Shown: positions 56,358 to 64,000 of the stretch, in pieces | Numbering within the stretch: position 1 is the stretch's first letter | How the letters are laid out: the number at the start of each line of letters is the position of its first letter | Assembly: GCA_016935985.1 (NCBI GenBank) | Contig: JAFGPW010000001.1 | Location: 124,001 to 188,000 of the forward strand | From: Candidatus Woesearchaeota archaeon | GTDB lineage: Archaea > Nanobdellota > Nanobdellia > Woesearchaeales > JAFGPW01 | Length of the DNA stretch: 64,000 bases | Direction of reading: 5' to 3' | The notes under the pieces: generated by a model | Seen by the model: the letters and a program-made list of their open reading frames with translations, nothing else | Database searches by the model: none | What the model was told of the DNA's origin: nothing | Translations under genes and position numbers: made by a program

Positions 56358-57065
56358 ATGGCATACGAACAACGATTCGACGGGCGCGGCATGACAGAGC
56401 TGCGTCCCTTCAAGGCGAAGGCGGGGATCGTCCGCCGCGCCGACGGGTCCGCCATGTTCCAGATCGGCGACACCGTCGCGTACGCGGCAGTCTACGGTCC
56501 TCGGGACCTCTTCCCGAGGTTCCTGCAGGACCCCTCCCGCGGGATCCTCCGCTGCCACTACAACATGATGCCCTTCTCGGGCTCCGGCGAGCGCATCAGG
56601 CCGGGCCAGAACCGCAGGGCGAAGGAGATATCGATGGTGACCGAGAAGGCGCTCCTCCCGGTCCTCGACCTCTCGGAGTACCCGAACGCGGTGGTCGACG
56701 TCTTCATCGAGCTCCCGCAGACCGACGCAGGGAGCAGGTGCGCAGGCATCTGCGCCGCCTCGATCGCCCTCGCGGACGCCGGGCTGTCGATGAAGGACAT
56801 GGTCTCGGCGATCGCGATCGGCAGGATCGAGGACAAGATCGTCGTCGACGTGAACAAGAAGGAGGAGGACTACGAGGGCGGGATGGCGGACATCCCGATC
56901 GCGATGCTCCCCCGGACGGGCGAGCTGACGCTCCTCCAGATGGACGGCGAGCTCTCGAAGAAGGACCTCGCCCGCGCGATCGAGGCCGCGAAGGGCGCGG
57001 TGAAGGAGATCAAAGAGGTCCAGCGCCAGGCCCTCAAGGACAAGTATGAGGGTGATAGGAAATGA
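56358..57065 (+). CDS. rrp41: Exosome catalytic subunit Rrp41
   Basis: A 235-residue RNase PH-fold subunit. RFDGRGMTELRPFKAKAGIV opens the domain; RCHYNMMPFSGSGERIRPG and ADAGLSMKDMVSAIAIGRI follow. The acidic pair of the phosphorolytic site is in DYEGGMADIPIA. It is the catalytic partner of Rrp42. The ATG at 56358 has an AAGGTG site; the stop overlaps the Rrp42 start as ATGA. Confidence 0.96.
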   Translation: MAYEQRFDGRGMTELRPFKAKAGIVRRADGSAMFQIGDTVAYAAVYGPRDLFPRFLQDPSRGILRCHYNMMPFSGSGERIRPGQNRRAKEISMVTEKALLPVLDLSEYPNAVVDVFIELPQTDAGSRCAGICAASIALADAGLSMKDMVSAIAIGRIEDKIVVDVNKKEEDYEGGMADIPIAMLPRTGELTLLQMDGELSKKDLARAIEAAKGAVKEIKEVQRQALKDKYEGDRK

Positions 57066-57844
57066 ACGGCTCCAACGGATCCCAGAAGGACGAGATCATC
57101 AAGTTCCTCGACAGGGGCATGCGCTTCGACGGCAGGAAGGCCGATGAGTTCAGGCCGATCGAGATCGAGTATGACATCTCGAAGAACGCGGAAGGCTCCG
57201 CCAGGGTCAAGGTGGGAAGCACCGAGATCCTCGCCGGCGTCAAGATGGAGGTCATGGCCCCCTATCCCGACCAGCCCAACCAGGGCACGATGATGGTAGG
57301 GGCCGAGCTCCTGCCGTTCTCGAACCCCGAGTTCGAGGCCGGCCCGCCGTCGATCCAGGCGATCGAGCTCGCGCGCGTCGTCGACCGCGGAATCCGCGAG
57401 TCGAAGGCGATCGACATGGCCGGTCTCTGCATCGCCGAGGGCGAGAAGTGCTGGGTCGTGGTCCTCGACATCATGACCATCAACGACGAGGGCAACCTCA
57501 TCGACGCGTCGGGGATCGGCGCCTACGCGGCGCTGACGAGGACCGTCTTCCCCAAGTACGAGGACGGCAAGATCGACTACAAGGCGAAGACCGGCAAGCG
57601 GCTCGAGCTCTCCCGCGTGCCGGTGCCGGTGACGGTCATCAAGATCGGCAGGCACCTCATCATCGACCCGACGACCGAGGAGGAGAAGGCGATGGACTCC
57701 CGGCTCACGGTGACCACCGACGAGAAAGGGATCATCGTCGCGCTCCAGAAGGGAGGCGACCAGCCCCTCTCCCAGGAGGAGATCCTGACGATGGTGGATC
57801 TCGCGACCGCGAAGGCGAAAGAGATCAGGAAGCTCTTCGCCTGA
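57062..57844 (+). CDS. rrp42: Exosome structural subunit Rrp42
   Basis: A 260-residue RNase PH-fold subunit. RFDGRKADEFRPIEIEYDISKNAEGSARVKVG, PFSNPEFEAGPPSIQAIELARVVDRGIRES and CWVVVLDIMTINDEGNLIDASG are family hallmarks. It forms the hexameric ring with Rrp41 and contributes RNA binding. The overlap with rrp41 is four bases. Confidence 0.96.
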   Translation: MNGSNGSQKDEIIKFLDRGMRFDGRKADEFRPIEIEYDISKNAEGSARVKVGSTEILAGVKMEVMAPYPDQPNQGTMMVGAELLPFSNPEFEAGPPSIQAIELARVVDRGIRESKAIDMAGLCIAEGEKCWVVVLDIMTINDEGNLIDASGIGAYAALTRTVFPKYEDGKIDYKAKTGKRLELSRVPVPVTVIKIGRHLIIDPTTEEEKAMDSRLTVTTDEKGIIVALQKGGDQPLSQEEILTMVDLATAKAKEIRKLFA

Positions 57845-57867
57845 ACGGCAGGAGCGAGGTGACGAAC

Positions 57868-58104
57868 GTGGCGCAGAACAAGGGGAAGGAGGAAGGGGAT
57901 GGCCAGTACACGAAGTACGAGCGTGCCCGCATGCTCGGGTCCCGCGCGCTCCAGATCGCGATGGGCGCGCCATTCATGATCAAGCTCTCCGAGAAGGATC
58001 TCGAGCAGCTGAAGTACAACCCGATAGAGATCGCGAAGCTCGAGTTCGAGAAGGGCGTCATCCCGATAACCGTCAAGCGGCCGCTTCCCGAGAAGCACGC
58101 CTGA
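57868..58104 (+). CDS. rpo6: DNA-directed RNA polymerase subunit K (Rpo6)
   Basis: A 78-residue Rpo6/RpoK protein: YTKYERARMLGSRALQIAMGAP is the omega-like core, followed by DPIEIAKLEFEKGVIPITVKR-type NPIEIAKLEFEKGVIPITV. It helps fold the largest polymerase subunit. The GTG at 57868 is preferred for AGGTGA five bases upstream; a GTG at 57859 is possible. It ends the superoperon. Confidence 0.93.
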   Translation: MAQNKGKEEGDGQYTKYERARMLGSRALQIAMGAPFMIKLSEKDLEQLKYNPIEIAKLEFEKGVIPITVKRPLPEKHA

Positions 58105-58109
58105 GACGC

Positions 58110-58137
58110 GAGGGGGAGCATCCCCCTCTCTTTTTTC
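58110..58137 (+). terminator. Hairpin-plus-T terminator of the exosome superoperon
   Basis: GAGGGGGA (58110-58117) pairs perfectly with TCCCCCTC (58121-58128) around a three-base loop, followed by TCTTTTTTCTT. This is a strong intrinsic-type terminator right after rpo6. Confidence 0.75.
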
Positions 58138-58322
58138 TTATGGGCATCCTTTTCCTCTTGCGCCGTACCTGGAGACCAGGCCGGCACAGCATCCTGCCGC
58201 GGATGCGAGAGCGCTGCCGCGTGCAGGAATCACCGTCGAGAACCAGCGCCCATGGACGTCATGAAGAAGAGAAAAAAAAGGAATGGTGCTATCGAAGAGT
58301 CAATGCGAGGGAAGCGAAGGGC
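58138..58322. other. Intergenic spacer, no gene seen
   Basis: About 185 bases between the exosome terminator and the lysine-rich gene on the opposite strand. It holds an oligo-A tract at 58268-58280 (oligo-T on the minus strand, likely a terminator for the lysine-rich gene). No convincing frame or RNA gene is seen. Confidence 0.4.
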
Positions 58323-58514
58323 CTATCGTCTCTTCTTGCCCTTCTTCTTTGCGGCCTTCTTCGCCTTCTTCTTTGCGGCCTTCTTCGCCTTCTTCTTGCG
58401 CTTCTGGCCCCCTCGCGCCATCTTGGCGCGGGAGATATCTCCGTTCTTGTCGACAAAGTACAGGTATCCTCTCTCTTTCTTGATACCGACCTTTGCCACC
58501 TTTTGAGCTGCCAT
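58323..58514 (-). CDS. Small protein with lysine-rich tail
   Basis: A 63-residue protein. Residues 1-40 form a compact unit (VGIKKERGYLYFVDKNGDISRAKMARGG); the rest is an almost pure Lys/Ala/Arg tail containing two KKAKKAAK-type repeats, encoded by a 24-bp tandem duplication. The tail resembles histone H1-like or ribosomal extensions and suggests nucleic-acid binding; a chromatin role is inference. An ATG at 58532 is an alternative start. TATA element TTTTTATAC (58590-58598) precedes it with a leader of about 55 nt. Confidence 0.75.
   Translation of the reverse strand: MAAQKVAKVGIKKERGYLYFVDKNGDISRAKMARGGQKRKKKAKKAAKKKAKKAAKKKGKKRR
58342..58389. repeat. 24-bp tandem repeat, two perfect copies
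   Basis: Two identical 24-base units (58342-58365 and 58366-58389) lie in frame in the lysine-rich gene. Each encodes eight residues of the tail, so the array can change length without a frameshift. Confidence 0.85.
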
Positions 58515-58681
58515 TTTTTCCGTATCCCCCATAGAGGTATAGCCCGGTCCTCGTCGGACCTGACAGCTCCCGTCGGGGCGTTACTAGTATAAAAACTTTT
58601 CCCCGTCTTCCGACGCCGCCTGTCGTCGGTGGAGGGAGGAGGGGTTACTTTAATATACTGGTGGATGCCTTTACCGGACTC

Positions 58682-59050
58682 ATGAGGCAAGGCACGGCGA
58701 CGACGGCCGTCACCGACGGGAGATTGGCGCGGTATTTCGACATCACGGGCAGGGCGCTCGCGAAGGCTGAGCCGTTCCCCGACGCTGATGAGGAGCACCA
58801 CCGCCAGGCGCGCGAGGCGCTCGACATGGCGCGGCGGTATTATGACGACGCCGGCCATTTCAGGGAGAAGGGTGACCTCGTCACCGCGTTCGCCGCGCTC
58901 AACTACGCGCACGGCTGGCTCGACGCCGCGGCCCGCTTCGGCCTCATCGACGCCGGCGGCGATTCGGAGCTGTTCGTCGTCGACGACGATCTCCAGGAAG
59001 AGATGAGGGAGCGCCACCGCAGGAGGAGGCGGACCTGCCCCCAGCCCTAG
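58682..59050 (+). CDS. DUF357 family protein
   Basis: A 122-residue helical protein matching DUF357/COG1849: RYFDITGRALAKAEP near the start, and the signature DAGHFREKGDLVTAFAALNYAHGWLDAAARFGLID. Archaeal family of unknown function. TATA element TTTAATATAC centred near 58652 supports a leaderless ATG at 58682 rather than the GTG at 58661. Its stop overlaps the convergent membrane-protein gene by four bases. Confidence 0.88.
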   Translation: MRQGTATTAVTDGRLARYFDITGRALAKAEPFPDADEEHHRQAREALDMARRYYDDAGHFREKGDLVTAFAALNYAHGWLDAAARFGLIDAGGDSELFVVDDDLQEEMRERHRRRRRTCPQP

Positions 59051-60270
59051 ATCCCCTTGAGCTCTGAGAGGACTTCTGTGCAGAACGAGAGCGCGCCCTC
59101 GTGATAGGTCCTGATCGGGTCCTTGTCGTTGCGCTCGAGCACCTCGATGATGCGGTTGGACCCGTCCTGGGCGCGGGTGAGGTGCCGCAATGACCGATGC
59201 GTGTCGCCGAAGACCTCGGACTCGCTGCGCTCGAGCTGGAGCAGCCGGTCGCGGATCCTCCCGATGAGCTCGGTCGCCATCCGCCTCTTGAAGGGCTTCG
59301 CCCTGATGTCCTCGATCCTCAGGTTGTTGAAGTCGTCGTACCAGCTGTTCGGGATGTTGACCATCTCGCGCAGGTCCTTCGTCCCGCCGTGGTACTTGTT
59401 GTAGACCCTGCCGATCACGAAGTTGATCGCCTTGCAGCGGTCCTCGAGGGAGTGGACGGTGGTGATGATGGACTCGGGGGTGCCGGGCGCCGCCTTCCTC
59501 TCCTTCTCGGATTTCGAGAGCGTGACCTCCCGGCGCTCGTGGATCCGTTCCTCGACGGTCCTGCGTGCGGCGGCCGGGCGGGCCTTCCTGACCGCGTTGT
59601 CGCGCAGGTAGGTCGGGATGACGAGGAGCAGGAAGTAGACGGCGGAGAATACCAGGTTCCAGGCGAAGAGCGACCACAGGTCGACGCCCCTCGCGACAGC
59701 GAGGTCAGGCGTGTTCGCGACGACCACGAACGAGACGAGGAGCACGCCTCCGATGAGCCCGATGTAGAGCAGGTTGTACAGCTCCCGGTCGATCAATATG
59801 ATGACGCTGATGACGAAGAGCAGGATGGGGTAGAACCCGAAGAGGACCGGGAAGAGAGGGGCACCGGTCGCCTGGGCGACCCAGACGATGAGCAGCAGCA
59901 CGAATCCGAGCGCGATGAGGGAGAGCGTCCGCGCGTAGTGGCGCTTGATCGGCGTGCGGTCGACGGTGACTGTCTCCGGCTGCGCGGCGGCGGACGGGTG
60001 CGGGCCTCTCCGTGTCGTCTCCTTCTCTTCCGTCGCAGTGATCCGCCGGTGCCGCTCGGCCGTCACCTCTCCCGCTGGCGGTTGGTCGCGCGTCCTCTTC
60101 TGGAGCGACCGCTCGAACGTCGTCTCGGCGAGCGGCGCCTTCCTGAGCGCGGGGAAGGGCCCCGCCGCGCGTCGGATGCGTTCCTCGTCTGTGGTAGGGG
60201 CATGCCCGATGCCCTTCCGGCGAGGACGCGGCCGCACCTCCTTCAGCGGCAGCGGTCTGAGGTCATCCAT
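59047..60270 (-). CDS. Polytopic membrane protein with charged cytoplasmic domains
   Basis: A 407-residue protein: a basic, disordered N-terminus (about 1-115), five or so transmembrane segments (about 118-235), and a C-terminal soluble domain (about 255-407) containing LEDRCKAINFVIGRVYNKYHGGTKDLREMVNIP and NSWYDDFNNLRIEDIRAKPFKRRMATELIGRIRDRLL. The family is not recognised. TATA element TTATTTAAA (60295-60303) gives a leaderless start at 60270. Confidence 0.72.
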   Translation of the reverse strand: MDDLRPLPLKEVRPRPRRKGIGHAPTTDEERIRRAAGPFPALRKAPLAETTFERSLQKRTRDQPPAGEVTAERHRRITATEEKETTRRGPHPSAAAQPETVTVDRTPIKRHYARTLSLIALGFVLLLIVWVAQATGAPLFPVLFGFYPILLFVISVIILIDRELYNLLYIGLIGGVLLVSFVVVANTPDLAVARGVDLWSLFAWNLVFSAVYFLLLVIPTYLRDNAVRKARPAAARRTVEERIHERREVTLSKSEKERKAAPGTPESIITTVHSLEDRCKAINFVIGRVYNKYHGGTKDLREMVNIPNSWYDDFNNLRIEDIRAKPFKRRMATELIGRIRDRLLQLERSESEVFGDTHRSLRHLTRAQDGSNRIIEVLERNDKDPIRTYHEGALSFCTEVLSELKGI

Positions 60271-60354
60271 GCCCTTTGCGTACCTGCAGCAGTTTAAATA
60301 ATTTGCGCACGCCGTTGTCGGGAATGCCACCACTTGAGAAGTAAGAATCGGCCT

Positions 60355-61383
60355 TCAGTCTTTCTGGAGCTTTGGGTAGGTCCCGATCGGCATGAAGACC
60401 TTGCCCGCCGCGACCGCGATGCCCTTCTCCTGAAGCATCTCCTTCGAGGTCATCTTCGACTCCCCGAGGGCGACGAGCTCCCCCTTGAGGGACATGATGG
60501 CGACGGTCTCGTCCTTCTGTATCTCCGACTCCGCCATGCTGATGCCCGGGACCGCGAGGCTCGCGCCGTGGCAGAGCGAGTCGATGGTGGTGTCGAGCAC
60601 CCACACCTTAGGAAGGTGCCTGACCGCGTACTCGAATGGCCTGACGATCGTCCGCAGGTAGCGCTCGTTGCCGTCCTGTGTGAAGTAGTGGTGGGCGTCG
60701 GCGAGCTCCTGGAGGGTGTGCATGTCAGCCTCGGAGAACGGCCCTGCCCTAGTGCGCCTGAGCTCCGCCATATGGGCGCCGACGCCGAGCGCCTGGCCGA
60801 TGTCATGGCAGATCTTCCTGATGTAGGTCCCCGCCTGGCAGCCGATGCGCATGAGCACGTCCTGCCCGTCGATCTCCAGTATCTCGATGTAGTAGACCTT
60901 ACGGTAGCGCAGCTGGCGCTTTACCGAGCTCTTGATCGGCGGCAGCTGCCTGATGCGGCCGACGAAGGTCATGATCGCCGCCCGCAACTGCCCCTCCTCG
61001 ACCGGCTGGTGCACATGCATCAGGCAGACGTATTCCTTCCCCGCCGAGAGCATCACCTGCACGATGCGCGTCGCCTTCGCAAGCGCGATCGGCAGGCAGC
61101 CGGTGACCTTAGGGTCGAGGGTGCCCGAATGGCCTGACTTGTCGAGGCCGAGGACCTGCTGGACATAGAAGGAGACCTGATGCGAGGTCGGGCCCTTCGG
61201 CTTGTCGATGTTGACGACACCGTACTGGAGGTACTCGTCGATGGGCCTCTTGTCCGGCATGCAGCCGTACTTCTCCGCGGTCTCCGCCCTCCGGCGCACG
61301 AGCACCTCCCGCCTGATGCGCTCGAACGGCAGGCAGAAGCGGTCGGTCGCTGCGCTGCCCCGCGTCTCGCCGGTGTCCCCCAT
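60355..61383 (-). CDS. cbf5: tRNA/rRNA pseudouridine synthase Cbf5
   Basis: A 342-residue Cbf5/TruB-family enzyme. The catalytic aspartate lies in HSGTLDPKVTGCLPI; GVVNIDKPKGPTSHQVS and CQAGTYIRKICHDIG also match, and a C-terminal PUA domain ends the protein. As the catalytic subunit of H/ACA RNPs it modifies rRNA and tRNA. TATA element TTTATAAAA (61407-61416) gives a leaderless ATG at 61383. Confidence 0.95.
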   Translation of the reverse strand: MGDTGETRGSAATDRFCLPFERIRREVLVRRRAETAEKYGCMPDKRPIDEYLQYGVVNIDKPKGPTSHQVSFYVQQVLGLDKSGHSGTLDPKVTGCLPIALAKATRIVQVMLSAGKEYVCLMHVHQPVEEGQLRAAIMTFVGRIRQLPPIKSSVKRQLRYRKVYYIEILEIDGQDVLMRIGCQAGTYIRKICHDIGQALGVGAHMAELRRTRAGPFSEADMHTLQELADAHHYFTQDGNERYLRTIVRPFEYAVRHLPKVWVLDTTIDSLCHGASLAVPGISMAESEIQKDETVAIMSLKGELVALGESKMTSKEMLQEKGIAVAAGKVFMPIGTYPKLQKD

Positions 61384-61445
61384 GATGCCCGGGAGTGCCG
61401 GCCATTTTATAAATCTTGTGCCTGCCCGGCCCGACCGACAGAGGC

Positions 61446-62297
61446 TCATGCCTCGCCCGCGAACCGGTTCTCGAGCAGGATCACGAGCGCGAATCCGGCG
61501 AGCGCCGCGGCGATGACGCCGAGGCCGAGCGGGCCCGCGCCGAGCACCCGTGCGGCCGGCACCCGGAGCGAGCCGAGCATCAGGCCGGTGAGGAAGGCCA
61601 GGGTGACATGCCGATGCCCCTTGAGCAGCCATTTCAGGAGCCGCGAGAAGGAGAGGATGCCGACGACCGTGCCTATCTTGAAGAGGAGGAGCGTCGGGAT
61701 GTCGATCGAGCGGACCGCCGCCATCATGTACTCGTACTGGCCGAGGAGCACGAGGAGGTAGGCGCCGGAGATGCCGGGGAGTATCATCGCGCAGATCGCG
61801 AGCATGCCGGCGAGGACGACCGCCAGCGGCGAGTGGTTCCCGACGATCGCCTCGAGCCCCACGAGCCAGTAGGCGAACGCCGCCCCGACGGCGAGCAGGG
61901 GGACCGTCATGAGCGGCTCGTTCCCTGACTGGGTATGGAGGAACCACGCGGACGCGAGGATCAGCCCGAAGAAGAAGGCGTAGGTCACGCCCTCGTGCGC
62001 TACGATGAGCCAGCCGAGGATGTGAGCGAAGGTGAAGAGCGCGATGACGATTCCTGAGAGGAGCGGGACGAAGAGAGCGTAGTCGAGCCGCTTGATGCTC
62101 TCCCCCGCCTTCCTGAACCGCCGCTTGGCTATCTCGGCGACGACCGTCGTTGTGATGTCGTCGATCGCCCCCACGAGCCGCTCATAGATGCCGGTGATGA
62201 GGGCGATCGTCCCGCCGGAGATCCCAGGGATCGAGTCCGCGGTGCCCATGAGCAGGCCGCGCAGGAAGATGAGCAGTGGCCCCTTGTGCCGGTTCAT
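61446..62297 (-). CDS. DUF368 family polyprenyl-phosphate transporter
   Basis: A 283-residue polytopic membrane protein of the DUF368 family. Two copies of a PGISG-type motif are visible (SIPGISGGTIALITGIYE near residue 23, LPGISGAYLLVLLGQYE near 183), matching an inverted-repeat transporter. Bacterial members recycle undecaprenyl phosphate; in archaea dolichyl phosphate is the likely cargo. Leaderless after TATA element TTTTTATAAT. Confidence 0.88.
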   Translation of the reverse strand: MNRHKGPLLIFLRGLLMGTADSIPGISGGTIALITGIYERLVGAIDDITTTVVAEIAKRRFRKAGESIKRLDYALFVPLLSGIVIALFTFAHILGWLIVAHEGVTYAFFFGLILASAWFLHTQSGNEPLMTVPLLAVGAAFAYWLVGLEAIVGNHSPLAVVLAGMLAICAMILPGISGAYLLVLLGQYEYMMAAVRSIDIPTLLLFKIGTVVGILSFSRLLKWLLKGHRHVTLAFLTGLMLGSLRVPAARVLGAGPLGLGVIAAALAGFALVILLENRFAGEA

Positions 62298-62339
62298 ATC
62301 ATGGACGGTATGCGACTCATTATAAAAATGTTGGGAATG

Positions 62340-63647
62340 TCAGAACAGATAGGGGAGCTCGGCATACGACGGGAGCGGCACGAGCGATGCGGACGCGAGC
62401 CGTGAGCGGACCGCAGGCTGGGCGATGAGCGCCGCGATGAGCCTCCCCGGCGTCCGGTGCTGTCGCCTGACGACGGCGACGAGCCTGCCGTCTTCGGTAT
62501 GGACGGTCCCATGCGCCCGCCTGAAGGCGACGCACCCCTCGAAGCGGTCGAGCGGCGGGCCGGGGATCTCCTTGGTCGGCGGGAGGGTCTCCGCCTTCAC
62601 GATGTACCATAGGAACGCGCGACGCCCCTTGTCCCAGGTCCATCCCGACGCCTTGAGCGCGAACCCCTCCTTGACGACGCCTGCCTTGACATGCTCATAG
62701 GCCTTCGCGATCCTGCTGCCGGCGATGTCCTCCTTCGCGCGCCTGACGCCGGCCTTCACGATGAAGAGGCTGTCGCTCCCTGCCGCAGCGGCGAGCGCCT
62801 CCCTGGTCAGCCTCGGCCGCTCGAAGAATGAGGGGGAGGGGCATGTGCAGAACGCTTTCGCAGCCTCGACGAAGCGGGCGAACGACGCGTCCGACACCGC
62901 CGCCGCCGCGTTGCGCTCAGGCTGCAGCGGGTCGACGACGACGATTGGAGAGGCGATCTTCGAGCGGTTGAGCCGCATCAGGGCGCGCCCTTGGTGGTGG
63001 CCTAACGTGTCGATCACCGTCTTCGGTCTCCAGCGCCTGGCAGCGTCGACGAGGCCGGCGAACCCCTTGTGATGGACGATGAGGATATCGACCACGTGGC
63101 CCGAGAAGCCGCCGATGTAGCTCTCGGCGCCGTAGACTCCCTGCGCCTTGCAGAAGGCCTTGGCGAGGATGATGTCGTCGGCGAGCAGCGGGTGCCGCTT
63201 CACCCATGCGACATGGAGCGGGCTCATGTCGGTCACGTTCCTCGCCTGGGCAGCGCCCTTCACCTCCAGGACCGGCACCACCTCGAAGGTGACCCCTCCT
63301 ACGCGCAGCTGGAAGTAGTCCCGTGACCCGTGCACCCGCTCCGCACCCATTCCGTCGAGCGCTCGCCCGAGCAGGAGCGGGAGGTCCTTCTCCGCGAACG
63401 AGCGGGGGAAGGCGACGAAGAGGTCGATGTCGTAGTCGTCGGCGAGGTAGGTGCGCTTGGCGAACGAGCCGCCGACGACGACCGAGGCGGGGATGCCGCT
63501 GCCCTTCAGCGCAGCGGCGATCCTGCCTGCTGTCGCGTCGACGGCGCGTGCGAGCGCCGCGTGGGTCGCCGGGGACGGCTTGAGCCTCGCGAGCAGCCCG
63601 CTCCTGAGCGAGGCGATCCTTGTCCTTTGGTGTGCGGTGAGCGCCAT
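62340..63647 (-). CDS. cca: CCA tRNA nucleotidyltransferase, class I (archaeal)
   Basis: A 435-residue class I CCA-adding enzyme. The nucleotidyltransferase motif is GGSFAKRTYLADDYDIDLFVAF (about residues 59-80), followed by the third carboxylate region VTFEVVPVLEV and a C-terminal tail and anticodon-like domain. It adds CCA to tRNA 3' ends. A TAGGAG site lies before the ATG at 63647. The protein ends close to the DUF368 promoter. Confidence 0.94.
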   Translation of the reverse strand: MALTAHQRTRIASLRSGLLARLKPSPATHAALARAVDATAGRIAAALKGSGIPASVVVGGSFAKRTYLADDYDIDLFVAFPRSFAEKDLPLLLGRALDGMGAERVHGSRDYFQLRVGGVTFEVVPVLEVKGAAQARNVTDMSPLHVAWVKRHPLLADDIILAKAFCKAQGVYGAESYIGGFSGHVVDILIVHHKGFAGLVDAARRWRPKTVIDTLGHHQGRALMRLNRSKIASPIVVVDPLQPERNAAAAVSDASFARFVEAAKAFCTCPSPSFFERPRLTREALAAAAGSDSLFIVKAGVRRAKEDIAGSRIAKAYEHVKAGVVKEGFALKASGWTWDKGRRAFLWYIVKAETLPPTKEIPGPPLDRFEGCVAFRRAHGTVHTEDGRLVAVVRRQHRTPGRLIAALIAQPAVRSRLASASLVPLPSYAELPYLF

Positions 63648-63656
63648 GGTGTGCTC

Positions 63657-64000
63657 CTAATGGAGCTCCTCCCGTATCGGCAGCGTGACGACGAGCGTAT
63701 GGGTCCTGCGGACCGCCGGGTTCTTCCGGAAGCTGATCACGAACCGGTTGAACTCCTCGATCCCCGGGAACTTCAGCTTGAGGAGCAGGTCGTATTCGCC
63801 GGTGATCCCATACACCTCTTTAATGTTGCGGTCGGCGAGCGCCGCGGCATCCAGATCCCGCACGGTCGAGACCAGCATGAAGACGATGAGGTCCTGGCCG
63901 AACGCGCGGTTGTCGAGCTTGCAGGTGAAGCGGTCGATGACCTTGGCGTCGAGCAGCCGGCGCATCCGGGCATGGACCGTGCTCGGCCGGGCGCCGAGCC
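63657..64000 (-). CDS. Lrp/AsnC-family transcription regulator (start outside window)
   Basis: The frame continues beyond the right edge, leaving about 114 codons. The visible end of the helix-turn-helix reads LGARPSTVHARMRRLLDAKVIDRF, followed by the RAM ligand-binding domain (VFMLVSTVRDLDAAALADRNIKEVYGITGEYDLLLKLKF). Lrp/AsnC proteins sense amino acids. An internal ATG at 63965 would cut the HTH, so it is not the start. Confidence 0.9.
   Translation of the reverse strand, partial: LGARPSTVHARMRRLLDAKVIDRFTCKLDNRAFGQDLIVFMLVSTVRDLDAAALADRNIKEVYGITGEYDLLLKLKFPGIEEFNRFVISFRKNPAVRRTHTLVVTLPIREELH

Noticed and set aside
58138-58322. Possible small RNA between the exosome operon and the lysine-rich gene
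   Set aside because: No TATA element with a conserved stem or box motif could be found; the oligo-T/A tracts are explained as terminators.
1-64000. tRNA genes, CRISPR arrays, insertion sequences, att sites
   Set aside because: I saw no cloverleaf with a GGTTCRA-type T arm, no regularly spaced repeats and no transposase or integrase.

Overview
The window is a dense, GC-rich stretch of an archaeal chromosome with no rRNA, tRNA, CRISPR array or insertion sequence that I can see. Archaeal markers are spread across it: RNA polymerase subunits Rpo11, Rpo7 and Rpo6, Spt4, ribosomal proteins uL1, uL10, L12/P1, eS24, eS31, eS19, eL39 and eL31, a proteasome alpha subunit, SBDS, exosome Rrp4/Rrp41/Rrp42, RNase P Pop5, Cbf5, a class I CCA-adding enzyme, Taw1, NurA, geranylgeranyl reductase and archaeal SepF. 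MetK and GlyA look bacterial in type, thymidylate synthesis seems to rest on a tandem-domain ThyX, and many small proteins have no recognisable family. This fits a lineage with much bacterial gene import, possibly DPANN-like, but the phylum cannot be fixed from sequence reading alone.

Most genes are leaderless: an A/T-rich TATA element lies about 26 nt before the start codon. A minority, mainly information-processing operons, have 5' leaders with Shine-Dalgarno sites. Four of these (rpo11, uL1, eS19 and pop5) share TATA-N8-CATTCC, and the uL1 and pop5 copies share further blocks at identical spacing. This is one of the two strongest undescribed signals here.

Layout. 1-7.3 kb: a METTL5-type methyltransferase, rpo11, AMMECR1, a membrane transglutaminase, the ribosomal stalk operon and a coiled-coil protein, then the opposing PIN-rpo7-spt4-eS24-eS31 operon. 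7.3-12.5 kb: cell-surface and membrane proteins (lipoprotein, PLD enzyme, Lon-like membrane protease), a degenerate Ctu2-like protein and a structured intergenic region. 12.5-20.9 kb: threonine synthase with an unknown partner, an ACT-domain regulator, topoisomerase I, lipid reductase, NurA, SepF and ZPR1. 20.9-26.2 kb: a large orphan, then an adenine/methionine salvage group (MTA phosphorylase, APT, MetK) and an HTH-CBS regulator. 26.2-32.3 kb: a metallophosphoesterase with a zinc ribbon, an Lhr helicase, and glucan phosphorylase. 32.5-34.3 kb: the eS19-PDCD5-eL39-eL31 operon. 34.3-38.8 kb: small membrane proteins, a MoxR/VWA pair and a phosphoesterase.

38.8-45 kb is a dTTP island: dCMP deaminase, a nucleotide kinase, tandem ThyX, GlyA, thymidylate kinase, a radical-SAM-like protein that lost two cluster cysteines, and a dUTPase with altered active-site motifs. 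46-53 kb holds tRNA modification (Taw1, a methylthiotransferase), an HPF-like protein and a sugar-nucleotide module. There a ribbon-helix-helix domain is fused to a nucleotidyltransferase beside tandem repeats that look like its own operator; this is the other strongest signal. 53.3-58.1 kb is the RNase P/proteasome/SBDS/exosome superoperon. 58-64 kb carries a lysine-rich protein, a DUF357 protein, Cbf5, a DUF368 transporter, CCA transferase and the edge of an Lrp/AsnC regulator.
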